Positions 1 through 7,444 of a stretch of DNA of 64,000 nt are shown here, piece after piece (the first letter of the stretch is position 1; the number at the start of each line of letters is the position of its first letter). The notes under the pieces were generated by a model that saw only the letters and a program-made list of their open reading frames with translations, searched no databases and had not been told where the DNA came from. Made by a program: the position numbers and the translations under genes. Location: NCBI RefSeq assembly GCF_030580655.1, contig NZ_JAUQTB010000015.1:1-64000 (forward strand), given 5' to 3'. This DNA comes from Paenibacillus lacisoli (lineage in GTDB: Bacteria; Bacillota; Bacilli; Paenibacillales; Paenibacillaceae).

Positions 1-76
1 AAACCCCGCTCGACTTGCATGTATTAGGCACGCCGCCAGCGTTCGTCCTGAGCCAGGATCAAACTCTCCAATAAAG
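1..76 (-). rRNA. 16S ribosomal RNA, 5' end (partial)
   Basis: The reverse complement of positions 48-67 is the universal bacterial 27F priming site at the 5' end of 16S rRNA, followed by the GACGAACGCTGGCGGCGTG block of the first helices. The mature 5' end is placed near 76 by analogy with Bacillus. The gene runs leftward out of the window, so only about 76 nt are seen. It is the first gene of an rrn operon, transcribed in the same direction as the ribosomal-protein genes. Confidence 0.97.
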
Positions 77-226
77 TATTGAAAAGAGCGATAAGCTCAT
101 TTTGAATCTGACGAGATATAAATCTCATTGTTTGCTGTTACTTTCGTAACAGCGATACTCACTCGTTGTTCAGTTTTCAAAGATCAAGCATTTCACTTTC
201 GCTCATCACCGCGTTTCAGCAGCGAC
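77..226 (-). promoter_or_regulatory. rrn leader with boxA-like element and tandem hairpins
   Basis: The 5' leader of the rRNA transcript lies between the promoter and 16S. On the minus strand it contains a boxA-like TGATCTTTG (178-186), the kind of element used by NusB/NusE antitermination. Three short perfect stem-loops follow: 134-153 (8 bp, GAAA tetraloop), 113-126 (5 bp) and 86-98 (4 bp). The hairpins are seen directly; the antitermination and processing roles are inferred from other Bacillales leaders. Confidence 0.6.
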
Positions 227-232
227 TTTAAT

Positions 233-261
233 AATATATCATGTTAAGTTCGTTTTGGCAA
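233..261 (-). promoter_or_regulatory. rrn proximal sigma-A promoter (P2-like)
   Basis: Minus-strand -35 TTGCCA (256-261), a 17-nt spacer and -10 TATATT (233-238) form a good sigma-A promoter about 155 nt upstream of 16S, with AT-rich sequence further upstream that could act as an UP element. This fits the proximal promoter of a tandem rrn pair. Confidence 0.75.
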
Positions 262-339
262 GAGATTTTTTTATTCTTTTCAATCTCTTATTCTTTCAAC
301 CATCTTTTAATGAATATTGTCAAAAGCGGAACGAGAATT

Positions 340-369
340 AATTTATCACATTTTGTAATGCTAAGTCAA
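340..369 (-). promoter_or_regulatory. candidate rrn distal promoter (P1-like)
   Basis: On the minus strand TTGACT (364-369) is followed by ATAAAT at 17 nt or TAAATT at 18 nt (340-346). It sits about 105 nt upstream of the stronger proximal promoter, the usual tandem arrangement of Bacillales rrn operons. The -10 is not consensus, so this is a candidate only. Confidence 0.4.
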
Positions 370-381
370 TAACTTCTTTAC

Positions 382-612
382 TTATTGTTTCACTTGGGGA
401 AAACGTCCGCTTCTTGCATACTTGGATAGTTCTTTGGGCGGAGCAAAACGGGCGTACATCCGGAATACAGTCTTGTAGCGATTGGCAATCGCACGTCGGA
501 TATCCTGGTCCAGCCGGGTATCTGTCAGATCCAGCAGCATTTCATCCAGTTCCTTACGCAGCACATAGTCAAGTTCTTTGCATTCTTTATCGTTGAAGAG
601 CATACCCAGCAT
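382..612 (-). CDS. small conserved protein of unknown function (76 aa)
   Basis: The frame begins with ATG at 612 behind a strong Shine-Dalgarno AAAGGAGG and ends 13 nt before the candidate distal rrn promoter. The 76-residue product is soluble, charged and mostly helical by eye. Residues 12-35 are rich in Leu, Glu and Asp (LDYVLRKELDEMLLDLTD), followed by a basic RRAIANRYK segment and a C-terminal tail ARFAPPKELSKYARSGRFP. No signal peptide or membrane segment is visible. I do not recognise the family. The good ribosome-binding site and absence of competing frames make it a real gene, lying between the SpoIIM-family gene and the rrn operon. Confidence 0.7.
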   Translation of the reverse strand: MLGMLFNDKECKELDYVLRKELDEMLLDLTDTRLDQDIRRAIANRYKTVFRMYARFAPPKELSKYARSGRFPQVKQ

Positions 613-879
613 TAGTCCTGGCCTCCTTTAAAATGATTTCTGGTTATCCTTAAATCCATGTAAGAACGACAATTCAGAGGTGTACCCTTTTTTTAACCTG
701 AACCCAACATTTTAAATCGCAGCTCAAGCCGCAAATTTGCTATACCAGCCTCTATGCAGCTTCCTGTATTCTTCGTCCCGCAAGTTGACAGGGGATCCCT
801 ATCGTCCATAAAGAATTGATGTATCCCCCTATTGGTATGCTCAACTTTTGGTAAAATTATGAATGCAAGTTGCAGATAT
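613..879. other. 267-bp intergenic stretch without recognisable gene
   Basis: This stretch lies between the small gene at 382-612 and the SpoIIM-family gene. A 129-codon minus-strand frame crosses it but has no ribosome-binding site, no family resemblance and overlaps the end of the SpoIIM-family gene, so it is not called. There is no convincing promoter or terminator. The SD of the downstream small gene lies at its left end. Confidence 0.5.
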
Positions 880-1497
880 TTATCTGCCGACCAGTTGATA
901 AGTAAGTGTACTCTCGATAACAGCAGCTGCAAACAGCAGGATAACGACCCAGACGGAAGCAGTCCCTGCTTGTCTAAGCATCGGTTTCCAGCCTCTTCCC
1001 CCTCTCTCATAATCGAAATCCTTTTTGCCGCGGATCGCCCACCAGAGCGTTCTCCCGAACTGCAGCCCAAAGGCGCAGGCAATAATTAAAGCCGGTATTT
1101 CGATAATTCCATGCGGCAGCAGCCCTTTCACAATCAGCTCAGTCACTCCCGCTCCATTCAAGTCCGCCAGACGAACAACAAAGCCTACTACCATTCCATT
1201 AATAACGAGGAAGATCAGAGGACCAATACCAAACAAAGCCCCCAGGAAAATGATGATGACACTCTTGATCGCGTTATTAAGAAAAATAAATATAAAGAAG
1301 CTCAGCTGAACGTTATCCGATGTTTCCAGCTTCTCACGGACCTCTGTCAATCCTTGCAGCTGTTGAATCAGCATGTCACGAAAGGTCTCTGCGCCGTACC
1401 AGCCGGCACCTAGGGATACCGCAAAAACAGCAGCCGCAAACAACAGTACGTAACGCAGACTGGTCAAATCCTTAATGAATGTACTAAAACGAAGCAT
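880..1497 (-). CDS. SpoIIM/DUF95-family integral membrane protein
   Basis: A 205-residue membrane protein with about five hydrophobic segments: roughly residues 15-33, 66-88, 90-110, 128-150 and 180-198. The PHGIIEIPALIIACAFGLQFG block around 129-149 is the hallmark of the stage II sporulation protein M (DUF95) family. In Bacillus, SpoIIM itself acts in the SpoIIDMP engulfment machinery, but family members also occur as paralogues of unknown role, and in B. subtilis the kbaA gene (a KinB-pathway activator) occupies this neighbourhood. I therefore assign the family, not the function. The start ATG at 1497 follows AAGGAGGAG. It is divergent from pdaB, with a 111-bp spacer. Confidence 0.8.
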   Translation of the reverse strand: MLRFSTFIKDLTSLRYVLLFAAAVFAVSLGAGWYGAETFRDMLIQQLQGLTEVREKLETSDNVQLSFFIFIFLNNAIKSVIIIFLGALFGIGPLIFLVINGMVVGFVVRLADLNGAGVTELIVKGLLPHGIIEIPALIIACAFGLQFGRTLWWAIRGKKDFDYERGGRGWKPMLRQAGTASVWVVILLFAAAVIESTLTYQLVGR

Positions 1498-1608
1498 ATT
1501 CTCCTCCTTCAGATGATTGGGAATAAGTAACGGGTACAGGCATATTATTTAGAGTAAACAAGCTGAGGTGAACAAGCAACTTTATCGTGGAGAGGGGCGA
1601 TTTAAGGC

Positions 1609-2415
1609 ATGAACCAGTTTTTCTATGTACTGAATGGCAAAAAAATAAAAAGGATGCTGCTGGTTGCTGCAGCGGCCGTCTTTGCTCTCGGTGTCATCTA
1701 TCTGGAGTCCGACCATGTGACCGTGTTTTCTGAACAGGCACCATCCGCTGTATACAGCGTCCCAACAGACAAAAAAGTGATCGCATTGACCTTCGATATT
1801 AGTTGGGGTGACAAACGCGCTGAACCGATCCTGAAGGTGCTGGAGGACAACAAAGTGGAGAAAGCGACCTTCTTCCTCTCCTCTCCTTGGAGTAAAACAC
1901 ATCCAGAGCTAGTAAGCACCATGAAGGAGCGCGGGTACGAAATCGGAAGTCACGGATACAAGCATGAAAATTACAGCACACTAACAGACGAAGATATCCG
2001 CAAGCAGATCAACACAGCCGATGTTATGCTGTCTGAACAGCTTGGACAGAAACCGAAGCTTATTCGTCTTCCTAATGGTGATTTTGACAAGCGGGTACTC
2101 CAGACCGCAGCCAATTTGGGTTATACAGTTGTTCAGTGGGATACGGACTCCCTTGACTGGAAAAATCCCGGAGCCCAAAAAATAGCAGATCGTGTGATCT
2201 CCAAAGCGCACCCCGGGGACATCGTCCTTCTTCATGCAAGCGACTCCAGCCAGCAGACACACGAAGCCCTTCCTGTTATTATTGACCAGCTCCGCAAGCA
2301 GGGATACACCTTCGTCACGGTCTCGGAACTCATTAATCAAAGCACAGCCAAGGGCAAGGAGGTCCGCGATCAGGCCTCCGTTCAGCGTGCAATTGAAGAT
2401 GCAGCAGGTTTGTAA
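1609..2415 (+). CDS. pdaB: PdaB-type polysaccharide deacetylase (sporulation)
   Basis: A 268-residue protein with an N-terminal membrane anchor (about 13-32) and a NodB-homology domain (about 55-245). Motif 1 is TFDISWGD (61-68) with the candidate catalytic base Asp63; the second Asp of the usual TFDDG is Ile. Motif 2 is SHGYKH (His115 and His119, the zinc pair), and the late LLHAS motif carries His209. Sequence and position match Bacillus PdaB (YbaN), needed for spore stability, where a role in spore peptidoglycan modification has been proposed. Start ATG 1609 is preceded by GGAGAGGGG at a rather long spacing. It is divergent from the SpoIIM-family gene and followed by a terminator, then gerD. 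Confidence 0.9.
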   Translation: MNQFFYVLNGKKIKRMLLVAAAAVFALGVIYLESDHVTVFSEQAPSAVYSVPTDKKVIALTFDISWGDKRAEPILKVLEDNKVEKATFFLSSPWSKTHPELVSTMKERGYEIGSHGYKHENYSTLTDEDIRKQINTADVMLSEQLGQKPKLIRLPNGDFDKRVLQTAANLGYTVVQWDTDSLDWKNPGAQKIADRVISKAHPGDIVLLHASDSSQQTHEALPVIIDQLRKQGYTFVTVSELINQSTAKGKEVRDQASVQRAIEDAAGL

Positions 2416-2437
2416 TCGAATATGAATTCTTTCGGAG

Positions 2438-2462
2438 AAGGGCTAAGGGATTAGCTCTTTTT
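2438..2462 (+). terminator. rho-independent terminator after pdaB
   Basis: Stem 2438-2446 pairs with 2451-2459 (9 bp with one G-U), loop GGGA, then TTTTT. It lies 22 nt after the pdaB stop on the coding strand. Confidence 0.75.
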
Positions 2463-2499
2463 CCATTGGATACATCAGATGAAAAGCAAAACTTGGACA

Positions 2500-2529
2500 A
2501 CATAAATCTCATTGTCTCCTCACATACTA
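2500..2529 (+). promoter_or_regulatory. candidate forespore (sigma-G-like) promoter of gerD
   Basis: CATACTA (2523-2529) is an exact match to the sigma-G -10 consensus. ACATA (2500-2504) lies 18 nt upstream, close to the GHATR -35. In B. subtilis gerD is known to be transcribed by sigma-G, which supports the reading. The -35 is imperfect. Confidence 0.5.
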
Positions 2530-2558
2530 CATCCAGTATTCATAAAGGAGGAGCAGCC

Positions 2559-3308
2559 ATGAAGCGGACGGTGTACACGATGCTTGGCATCATTTGCAGT
2601 CTTAGCGTGCTTCTGGCCGGATGCGGTTCTGATCAAAGCTACTCGCCTCCGCAAGCCAGTTATAAAGAAATGAAAACCATGGTCGTCGATATCCTCAAGA
2701 GTGATGACGGTAAAAAAGCAGTGGAAGAAGCTTTAACCGGTAAGAGCAGCAGTTCGGGCGGAGAGTCTGGCAGCGGCGGCAGTGGAGGCTCTGGCGGTGG
2801 AAGTATCGGCATGAAAATGTTAATGCCAAGCCAAAGCCAGGATCAGATTCGTATTGCCGTCAAAGATACATTGACCGCACCCGAATATAAAAAAGAAATT
2901 GAAAAAATTATGACAGACCCCACCTTTGCCGGGGAATTTGCCAAAGCCATCAATTCCCAGAGCAAGCAGCTTCATATGCAGCTGATCAAGGACCCCACCT
3001 ACCAAAAGTCAGTTGAAGAAATGATGAAGTCACCGGAAGTCACCAAAATGTTCCTGGACCTCACTAAAACATCTGAATACCGAAAACAGTCGATGACCAT
3101 TATGCAGGACGCTATGCAGAACCCGCTTTTCCGCATGGAGGTTCTCACCCTCTTGAAATCCGTAGTACAGGACGAGCTTCAGCCTAAAGTAGAGAAAGGC
3201 GGAGGTGGAGAAGGCGGGCAGGGAGGCCAGGGTGATCAGGGTCAAGGTAAAGAAGGCAGTGACAAGCAGAATGGAGAAGGCGGCAATAATCAAGGCGGCG
3301 GCTCCTAA
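2559..3308 (+). CDS. gerD: GerD spore germination lipoprotein
   Basis: I place the start at ATG 2559, 9 nt after AAAGGAGGAG, giving a 249-residue lipoprotein precursor with a lipobox LLAGC (Cys22). The central helical domain (EYKKEIEKIM, LIKDPTYQKSVEEMM, LFRMEVLTLLKSVVQDEL) is GerD, the inner-membrane scaffold that clusters nutrient germinant receptors into the germinosome. Two low-complexity stretches stand out: a Ser/Gly-rich run at about residues 63-84 between the N-terminal helix and the core, and a Gly/Gln/Asn-rich C-terminal tail from about 212. It converges on salA across a shared terminator. Confidence 0.93.
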   Translation: MKRTVYTMLGIICSLSVLLAGCGSDQSYSPPQASYKEMKTMVVDILKSDDGKKAVEEALTGKSSSSGGESGSGGSGGSGGGSIGMKMLMPSQSQDQIRIAVKDTLTAPEYKKEIEKIMTDPTFAGEFAKAINSQSKQLHMQLIKDPTYQKSVEEMMKSPEVTKMFLDLTKTSEYRKQSMTIMQDAMQNPLFRMEVLTLLKSVVQDELQPKVEKGGGGEGGQGGQGDQGQGKEGSDKQNGEGGNNQGGGS

Positions 3309-3325
3309 CCGATAATACCATCAAA

Positions 3326-3352
3326 AAAAGCCTGCAGCTGCTGCAGGCTTTT
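3326..3352. terminator. bidirectional terminator between gerD and salA
   Basis: A perfect 12-bp inverted repeat (3326-3337 with 3341-3352, 3-nt loop CTG) is bounded by A-rich and T-rich ends, so it can terminate both convergent transcripts. Confidence 0.85.
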
Positions 3353-3382
3353 GGGCTGATCCCGATTGATTATATCGTGTGG

Positions 3383-4483
3383 TCAGCCTTCTTTATGTTC
3401 ACATTGCTTAATCACCTGCAGAGCGAGCTCGTTGTACAGCTCCCCGGTTTCTGTAGATGATTTGTAGACTGAAGGTGAAAAATCCGGCTCAGACGGATGA
3501 TTATCCGGTGCTCCCAGTGGAATCTGGGCCAGCAGGCTGGTGTGCAGGCTCTCCGCCAGCCGGCCGCCGCCGCCGCGGCCGAATACATAGTCTTTCTCTC
3601 CGTTGGAATTAAGGTAATAAGACATGTTCTCCACAATCCCCAAAATCTCATGATCCGTCTGCAGGGCCATCGCGCCCGCCCGCGCGGCTACGAAGGCTGC
3701 AGTAGCATGTGGTGTCGTTACAATGATCTCCCGGCTCTGCGGTACCATCTGGTGTACATCAAGGGCTACATCCCCCGTGCCTGGCGGCAGATCGAGAAGG
3801 AGGTAGTCCAGCTCTCCCCAATCCACGTCGCTAAAAAATTGACGGAGCATTTTGCCAAGCATGGGTCCGCGCCAAATGACCGGATTGTTCTCGCGGATGA
3901 AGAAGCCCATAGACATCACCTTTACGCCATATCGTTCAACAGGCTGAATCCGATCGTCAATGACGGCAGGTCCCTCTTCAATACCCATCATATCCGGAAC
4001 ACTAAAGCCATAGATATCTGCATCAATCAACCCTACACGTTTCCCCTGGCGAGCCAGTGCAGCCGCCAAATTGACAGTTACGGTTGACTTGCCTACTCCC
4101 CCTTTACCGCTTGCAACTGCAATAAAATGGACATCCGGTGAATTCAGCAGTTCATTACGCTCCATTCCTGCGGCATGTCCTTTACGAAGGACTTCCTCAT
4201 CTGTAGGTTCTTCTGTTCCAAGGACAGTCTGACGTTCATGCTCAGACGCTTCACGAAAACGGATATGTACGCCTTCTGCGCCAGCTCCAGTAAGCGTCTG
4301 TTCAACAAAAGCCCTGATCTCTGACTGCTCCTGTTCATCCAGAGACAAGCATACGACCGTTAAAGATATATGGTTCTCTTTAATCATGATATCTCTAATA
4401 AACTGAAGCTCACTCAAGCTTTGCCCGCTGTGTTTCTCTGTCAGCGGCTGTAACAACTGAAGCACTTGTTCTTTTGACAGCAC
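3383..4483 (-). CDS. salA: SalA/Mrp-family P-loop ATPase
   Basis: A 366-residue Mrp/NBP35 ATPase. The N-terminal MIP18/DUF59 domain covers about 1-85. The deviant Walker A GKGGVGKST is at 126-134, followed by DADIYG and a DLPPGTGD switch motif. No CxxC Fe-S motif is seen near the C-terminus, as is usual for Firmicute members. The gene's place between cwlD and gerD matches B. subtilis salA (ybaL), a regulator acting on scoC expression; related proteins are Fe-S carriers, so biochemical role is uncertain. The start is GTG at 4483 behind AGAGGTG. Confidence 0.87.
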   Translation of the reverse strand: MLSKEQVLQLLQPLTEKHSGQSLSELQFIRDIMIKENHISLTVVCLSLDEQEQSEIRAFVEQTLTGAGAEGVHIRFREASEHERQTVLGTEEPTDEEVLRKGHAAGMERNELLNSPDVHFIAVASGKGGVGKSTVTVNLAAALARQGKRVGLIDADIYGFSVPDMMGIEEGPAVIDDRIQPVERYGVKVMSMGFFIRENNPVIWRGPMLGKMLRQFFSDVDWGELDYLLLDLPPGTGDVALDVHQMVPQSREIIVTTPHATAAFVAARAGAMALQTDHEILGIVENMSYYLNSNGEKDYVFGRGGGGRLAESLHTSLLAQIPLGAPDNHPSEPDFSPSVYKSSTETGELYNELALQVIKQCEHKEG

Positions 4484-4537
4484 GATATCAGCACCTCTGC
4501 TCTATGAATGAATTAGGAACATTGACTAGATGTGCTC

Positions 4538-4546
4538 ATTATAGCA
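4538..4546 (-). promoter_or_regulatory. candidate extended -10 promoter before salA
   Basis: Minus-strand TGCTATAAT (4538-4546) is a consensus -10 with the TGn extension, just after the cwlD stop and about 55 nt before the salA start. There is no good -35, as is common with extended -10 promoters. Confidence 0.45.
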
Positions 4547-5323
4547 CTAGAGGGCTGGCGTTGACGATGGCTTGGCTTTTTCCCCGGAACTGTAACGCAG
4601 AATACCTTTATACACAGCTGCCGCAACTTTCCGCTGATATTCCGGGTTTCCCAGATTACGAGCTTCCGCCACATTGGATAAGAAGCCGACCTCTACTAAA
4701 GTAGATGGAATCTGGAGGGCCTGCAGAATGTATTTGGAGTCAAGTGTCTTGGCTGCACGGTCTGTATTTTCCAGGTTACGCCGGATTTCTTCCTGAATCA
4801 GATTAGCCAGATCCGCGTTGCCGGGACGATCCGGATAGTAAAAGGTCTGTGCTCCGCTCCAGCGGCTGGAAGGTATACTGTTCATGTGAATACTTACAAA
4901 CAGGTCCGCTTTATGCTCTTCGATCAGCCGTACACGCTGTTTCAAGTCCTCTGTCTTCCGTTTGGAGTACCCTTTAGTCCCCGGCTGGGCCAAATCCCGG
5001 TCTTCTTCCCTTGTCATATAGACGATCGCACCAGCCTGCTGCAGATAATCCCGTAAATAAAGAGCGATGGCCAGGTTAATATCCTTTTCGATGATGCCTT
5101 CCTTGCTGACCGCTCCACCATCCGGCCCGCCATGACCCGCATCCAGTGCAACGACTTTACCCGACAGCGGCAGATTCCATGGCTTGGATGCCTTGGAGGA
5201 CGGCACCTCATACATCACTACCCCTGCAAACAGCGCCAGCAGACACATCCCCAGCAGCAGCCTTTTGATTGTCTGCAGCCGGATCCATACTGTTACCTTC
5301 TTATTACTTGGCAATTTATTCAC
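4547..5323 (-). CDS. cwlD: CwlD N-acetylmuramoyl-L-alanine amidase
   Basis: A 258-residue protein with an N-terminal membrane/signal segment (about 19-38) and an Amidase_3 domain. Zinc and catalytic residues are visible: DAGHGG (His64), Glu79 in GIIEKD, SIHMNS, and EVGFLSN near the end. In Bacillus, CwlD works with PdaA to make muramic-delta-lactam in spore cortex peptidoglycan, which is required for cortex lysis at germination. I chose the GTG at 5323 because GGCGAGGTG lies 8 nt upstream; an ATG seven codons earlier lies inside that Shine-Dalgarno region. The ribosome-binding site is inside the 3' arm of the sat terminator. Confidence 0.9.
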   Translation of the reverse strand: MNKLPSNKKVTVWIRLQTIKRLLLGMCLLALFAGVVMYEVPSSKASKPWNLPLSGKVVALDAGHGGPDGGAVSKEGIIEKDINLAIALYLRDYLQQAGAIVYMTREEDRDLAQPGTKGYSKRKTEDLKQRVRLIEEHKADLFVSIHMNSIPSSRWSGAQTFYYPDRPGNADLANLIQEEIRRNLENTDRAAKTLDSKYILQALQIPSTLVEVGFLSNVAEARNLGNPEYQRKVAAAVYKGILRYSSGEKAKPSSTPAL

Positions 5324-5325
5324 GC

Positions 5326-5377
5326 AAAAAACACCTCGCCCCATACAGACTCTAACTCATCTATATGGGACAAGGCG
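5326..5377 (-). terminator. terminator of cysH-sat overlapping the cwlD RBS
   Basis: On the minus strand 5364-5377 pairs with 5332-5345 (14 bp including three wobbles), followed by TTTTTT (5326-5331). The downstream arm contains the cwlD Shine-Dalgarno and the T-run ends 2 nt before its GTG start. Confidence 0.8.
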
Positions 5378-5397
5378 TTTAAATATGCCGTATGTTG

Positions 5398-6570
5398 TTA
5401 TTGCGCTGGCTGATGTTCCACCATACCTTCGATCAGGATTTGAGCTACCTCAGGGCGTGTGAACTCAGGTGGAGGGCATACACCATCCCGCAGCAGTGCC
5501 CGGACTTTTGTTCCCGACAGGGTCAGATGCTCTTCTTTTGGATGCGGGCAAGTTTTGCTGGAAGCCATGTTGCCGCATTTTTTGCAAAAGAAGCTATGTT
5601 CGAAGAACAGAGGCGTTATGGTCAATTCTCCCGGGGTAAACTGTTTGAAGATCTCCTGCGCTTCGTAGGTTCCGTAGTAATCGCCTACACCTGCATGGTC
5701 TCTCCCCACAATGAAATGGGTGCATCCGTAATTTTTGCGCACAATGGCATGAAAGATCGCTTCACGTGGACCTGCATACCTCATTGCCGCAGGGAAAACA
5801 CCAAGAAACGTGCGATCCTCCGGATAGTAATGTTTCAGCAGCTCCAGATAGCTCTTCATTCTTACATCTGCCGGTACATCATCCGATTTGGTCTCACCTA
5901 CCAGCGGATTAAGGAACAAAGCGTCTACGATCTCCATCGCACTCTTCTGGATATATTCATGAGCCCGATGAACCGGATTACGAGTCTGAAAGCCTACAAC
6001 CGTTCTCCAGCCATTCTTTTCAAACTGAGCACGCGTCTCTCGGGGATCAAAATAAAAATCCTCAAACTTTGCAGGCTTAGGACGATTCAAGACCTGCACC
6101 GGACCTCCCACATATACAGAAGGACGTTCATTCAGCTTACGAACACCAGGATGCTCCGGATCGGACGTTTTAAATACGGACAAGGCCTCCTGCTCCTGAT
6201 CGACACGGTAAATACTCTCCACTTTAATGACACCATAGATCACTTGATCCTCTTCACCCACCAGGGCTACCTGCCCGCCGATCTGAAGACGCTGGGAGAG
6301 CTCTTCATCCACAGCAAGCGTAATCGGAATACTCCATACAGTCCCATCGCTCAAACGCATGTCAGCAAGTACACGCCGGTAATCCTGCTCATTCATAAAA
6401 CCGGTTAACGGCGAAAATGCTCCTACTCCAATAAGATCAAGATCCGAAATCGTCCACGTATTAATAGCAATCTTCGGGCTCTGTTCAGCAGCCGCAAGCA
6501 GACGCTCACGCTCACTTCCTTCTGCAATCCGATTAATTAGTTGGCCACCGTGCGGCAGGATGCCTGTCAT
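5398..6570 (-). CDS. sat: sulfate adenylyltransferase (ATP sulfurylase)
   Basis: A 390-residue single-chain ATP sulfurylase that activates sulfate with ATP to adenylyl sulfate (APS). The N-terminal PUA-like domain is followed by the catalytic domain with [12 protein letters not shown] (the HxxH nucleotide-binding motif, about residue 195-205), GRDHAG and a Cys/His cluster (CKKCG...CPHPKEEH) typical of zinc-bearing bacterial enzymes. It lies 21 nt after cysH and clearly shares its promoter. No cysC (APS kinase) is present, consistent with direct APS reduction by the neighbouring CysH. The start ATG at 6570 has AAAAATGGAGGTATTGTT-like SD sequence upstream (TGGAGG). Confidence 0.95.
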   Translation of the reverse strand: MTGILPHGGQLINRIAEGSERERLLAAAEQSPKIAINTWTISDLDLIGVGAFSPLTGFMNEQDYRRVLADMRLSDGTVWSIPITLAVDEELSQRLQIGGQVALVGEEDQVIYGVIKVESIYRVDQEQEALSVFKTSDPEHPGVRKLNERPSVYVGGPVQVLNRPKPAKFEDFYFDPRETRAQFEKNGWRTVVGFQTRNPVHRAHEYIQKSAMEIVDALFLNPLVGETKSDDVPADVRMKSYLELLKHYYPEDRTFLGVFPAAMRYAGPREAIFHAIVRKNYGCTHFIVGRDHAGVGDYYGTYEAQEIFKQFTPGELTITPLFFEHSFFCKKCGNMASSKTCPHPKEEHLTLSGTKVRALLRDGVCPPPEFTRPEVAQILIEGMVEHQPAQ

Positions 6571-6591
6571 AACAATACCTCCAAAAATCGA

Positions 6592-7284
6592 TTATTTATG
6601 AAGTCCACATTCTGTCTTGTCGTTACCAGCCCAACGGCCCGCTCTAGGGTCTTCCCCTGGCTTAACTTCTCGTGTGCAATATTCACAGCCGATGCTTGGG
6701 AAGTTGCGGTCATGCAGCGGGTTATAAAGGACGTTGTTCTCACGAATATACGCCCATACGTCTTCAGATGTCCAGCTTGCCAGCGGATTAAATTTGACCA
6801 ATCCAAACTTCGCATCGTATTCGACTTTCTTGGCATTAGCCCTGGTAGGTGCCTGATCGCGGCGAATCCCTGTAATCCAGGCGTCGTATTGGGACAAGAT
6901 CCGGGTCAACGGTTCCACTTTGCGGATATTACAGCATGCATTCGGATCACTCAGCCACAGACTTTCTCCATGCTGCAGCGCTTGTTCCTCCGGTGTAATT
7001 AAAGGAGATACTCTAACAAACTCCATATTATATTTTTGCATCATCTGATCACGGGTTTCGTAGGTTTCCTGGAAGTGAAAATCCGTATCCAGATAAAAAA
7101 TATCCGTCGATGGACTAATCTTCTGCAGCATATCCACCAGCACAACATCTTCTGCCCCGAAGCTGCACGCGAACGTGATGTTCGGGAATGTCTGAACGGC
7201 CAGTGTCAAAATTTCTTGCGGTGTCGCCAGTTCCAAGTCTACTGCCTGCTGTCCGATCCATTGCTCTTTCTCCAATAAGTTCAT
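6592..7284 (-). CDS. cysH: assimilatory APS reductase (CysH family)
   Basis: A 230-residue PAPS/APS reductase that reduces activated sulfate to sulfite with thioredoxin. It has the PP-loop ATPase-like fold (FACSFGAEDVVLVDM, about 34-48), the paired-cysteine motifs CC (with NIRKVEPL) and CEYC that bind a 4Fe-4S cluster, and the C-terminal ECGLH motif with the catalytic cysteine. The Fe-S cysteines point to APS rather than PAPS as substrate, matching the absence of APS kinase. It is first gene of a cysH-sat unit with its own promoter; start ATG 7284 follows GGAGG. Confidence 0.95.
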   Translation of the reverse strand: MNLLEKEQWIGQQAVDLELATPQEILTLAVQTFPNITFACSFGAEDVVLVDMLQKISPSTDIFYLDTDFHFQETYETRDQMMQKYNMEFVRVSPLITPEEQALQHGESLWLSDPNACCNIRKVEPLTRILSQYDAWITGIRRDQAPTRANAKKVEYDAKFGLVKFNPLASWTSEDVWAYIRENNVLYNPLHDRNFPSIGCEYCTREVKPGEDPRAGRWAGNDKTECGLHK

Positions 7285-7324
7285 TTCCAGAAAACCTCCA
7301 TCTTGTGAAGTCAGACTTATATCC

Positions 7325-7376
7325 TACTAAATTAATGTGATTAATGTAATTATAGTCCATTCCAACTTAATGTCAA
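7325..7376 (-). promoter_or_regulatory. cysH promoter and adjacent direct repeat
   Basis: Consensus -35 TTGACA (7371-7376), a 16-nt spacer and consensus -10 TATAAT (7349-7354). Immediately downstream the heptamer CATTAAT occurs twice, spaced 2 nt apart, within an AT-rich element (about 7331-7348). An operator for a sulfur regulator such as CymR or CysL is possible, but I cannot match a known consensus. Confidence 0.75.
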
Positions 7377-7397
7377 TATAAAATAAAGTCTGAAAAC

Positions 7398-7433
7398 AAA
7401 AAAAGAGCCTCCTCCATAAAGGAGAAGACTCTT
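7398..7433 (-). terminator. terminator after rpsI
   Basis: A 13-bp stem (7421-7433 with 7403-7415, two or three G-U) with loop TTTAT is followed by seven T on the minus strand. It ends the truA-rplM-rpsI transcript just upstream of the cysH promoter. Confidence 0.88.
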
Positions 7434-7444
7434 GGAAAGACATA

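Noticed and set aside
693..1082. A 129-codon minus-strand open frame between the small gene and the SpoIIM-family gene
   Set aside because: Overlaps the 3' end of the SpoIIM-family gene in another frame, lacks a Shine-Dalgarno and shows no family pattern.
1521..1547. Possible sigma-G promoter for pdaB (GAATA ... CATATTA)
   Set aside because: The spacer is 15 nt rather than about 18 and the -35 at proper spacing is poor, so not called.
2466..2558. A longer GerD reading from ATG 2466
   Set aside because: The extra 31 residues would precede the lipoprotein signal peptide; a strong AAAGGAGGAG sits before ATG 2559.
7285..7376. S-box (SAM riboswitch) upstream of cysH
   Set aside because: The leader is under 60 nt and lacks the S-box core and any terminator.
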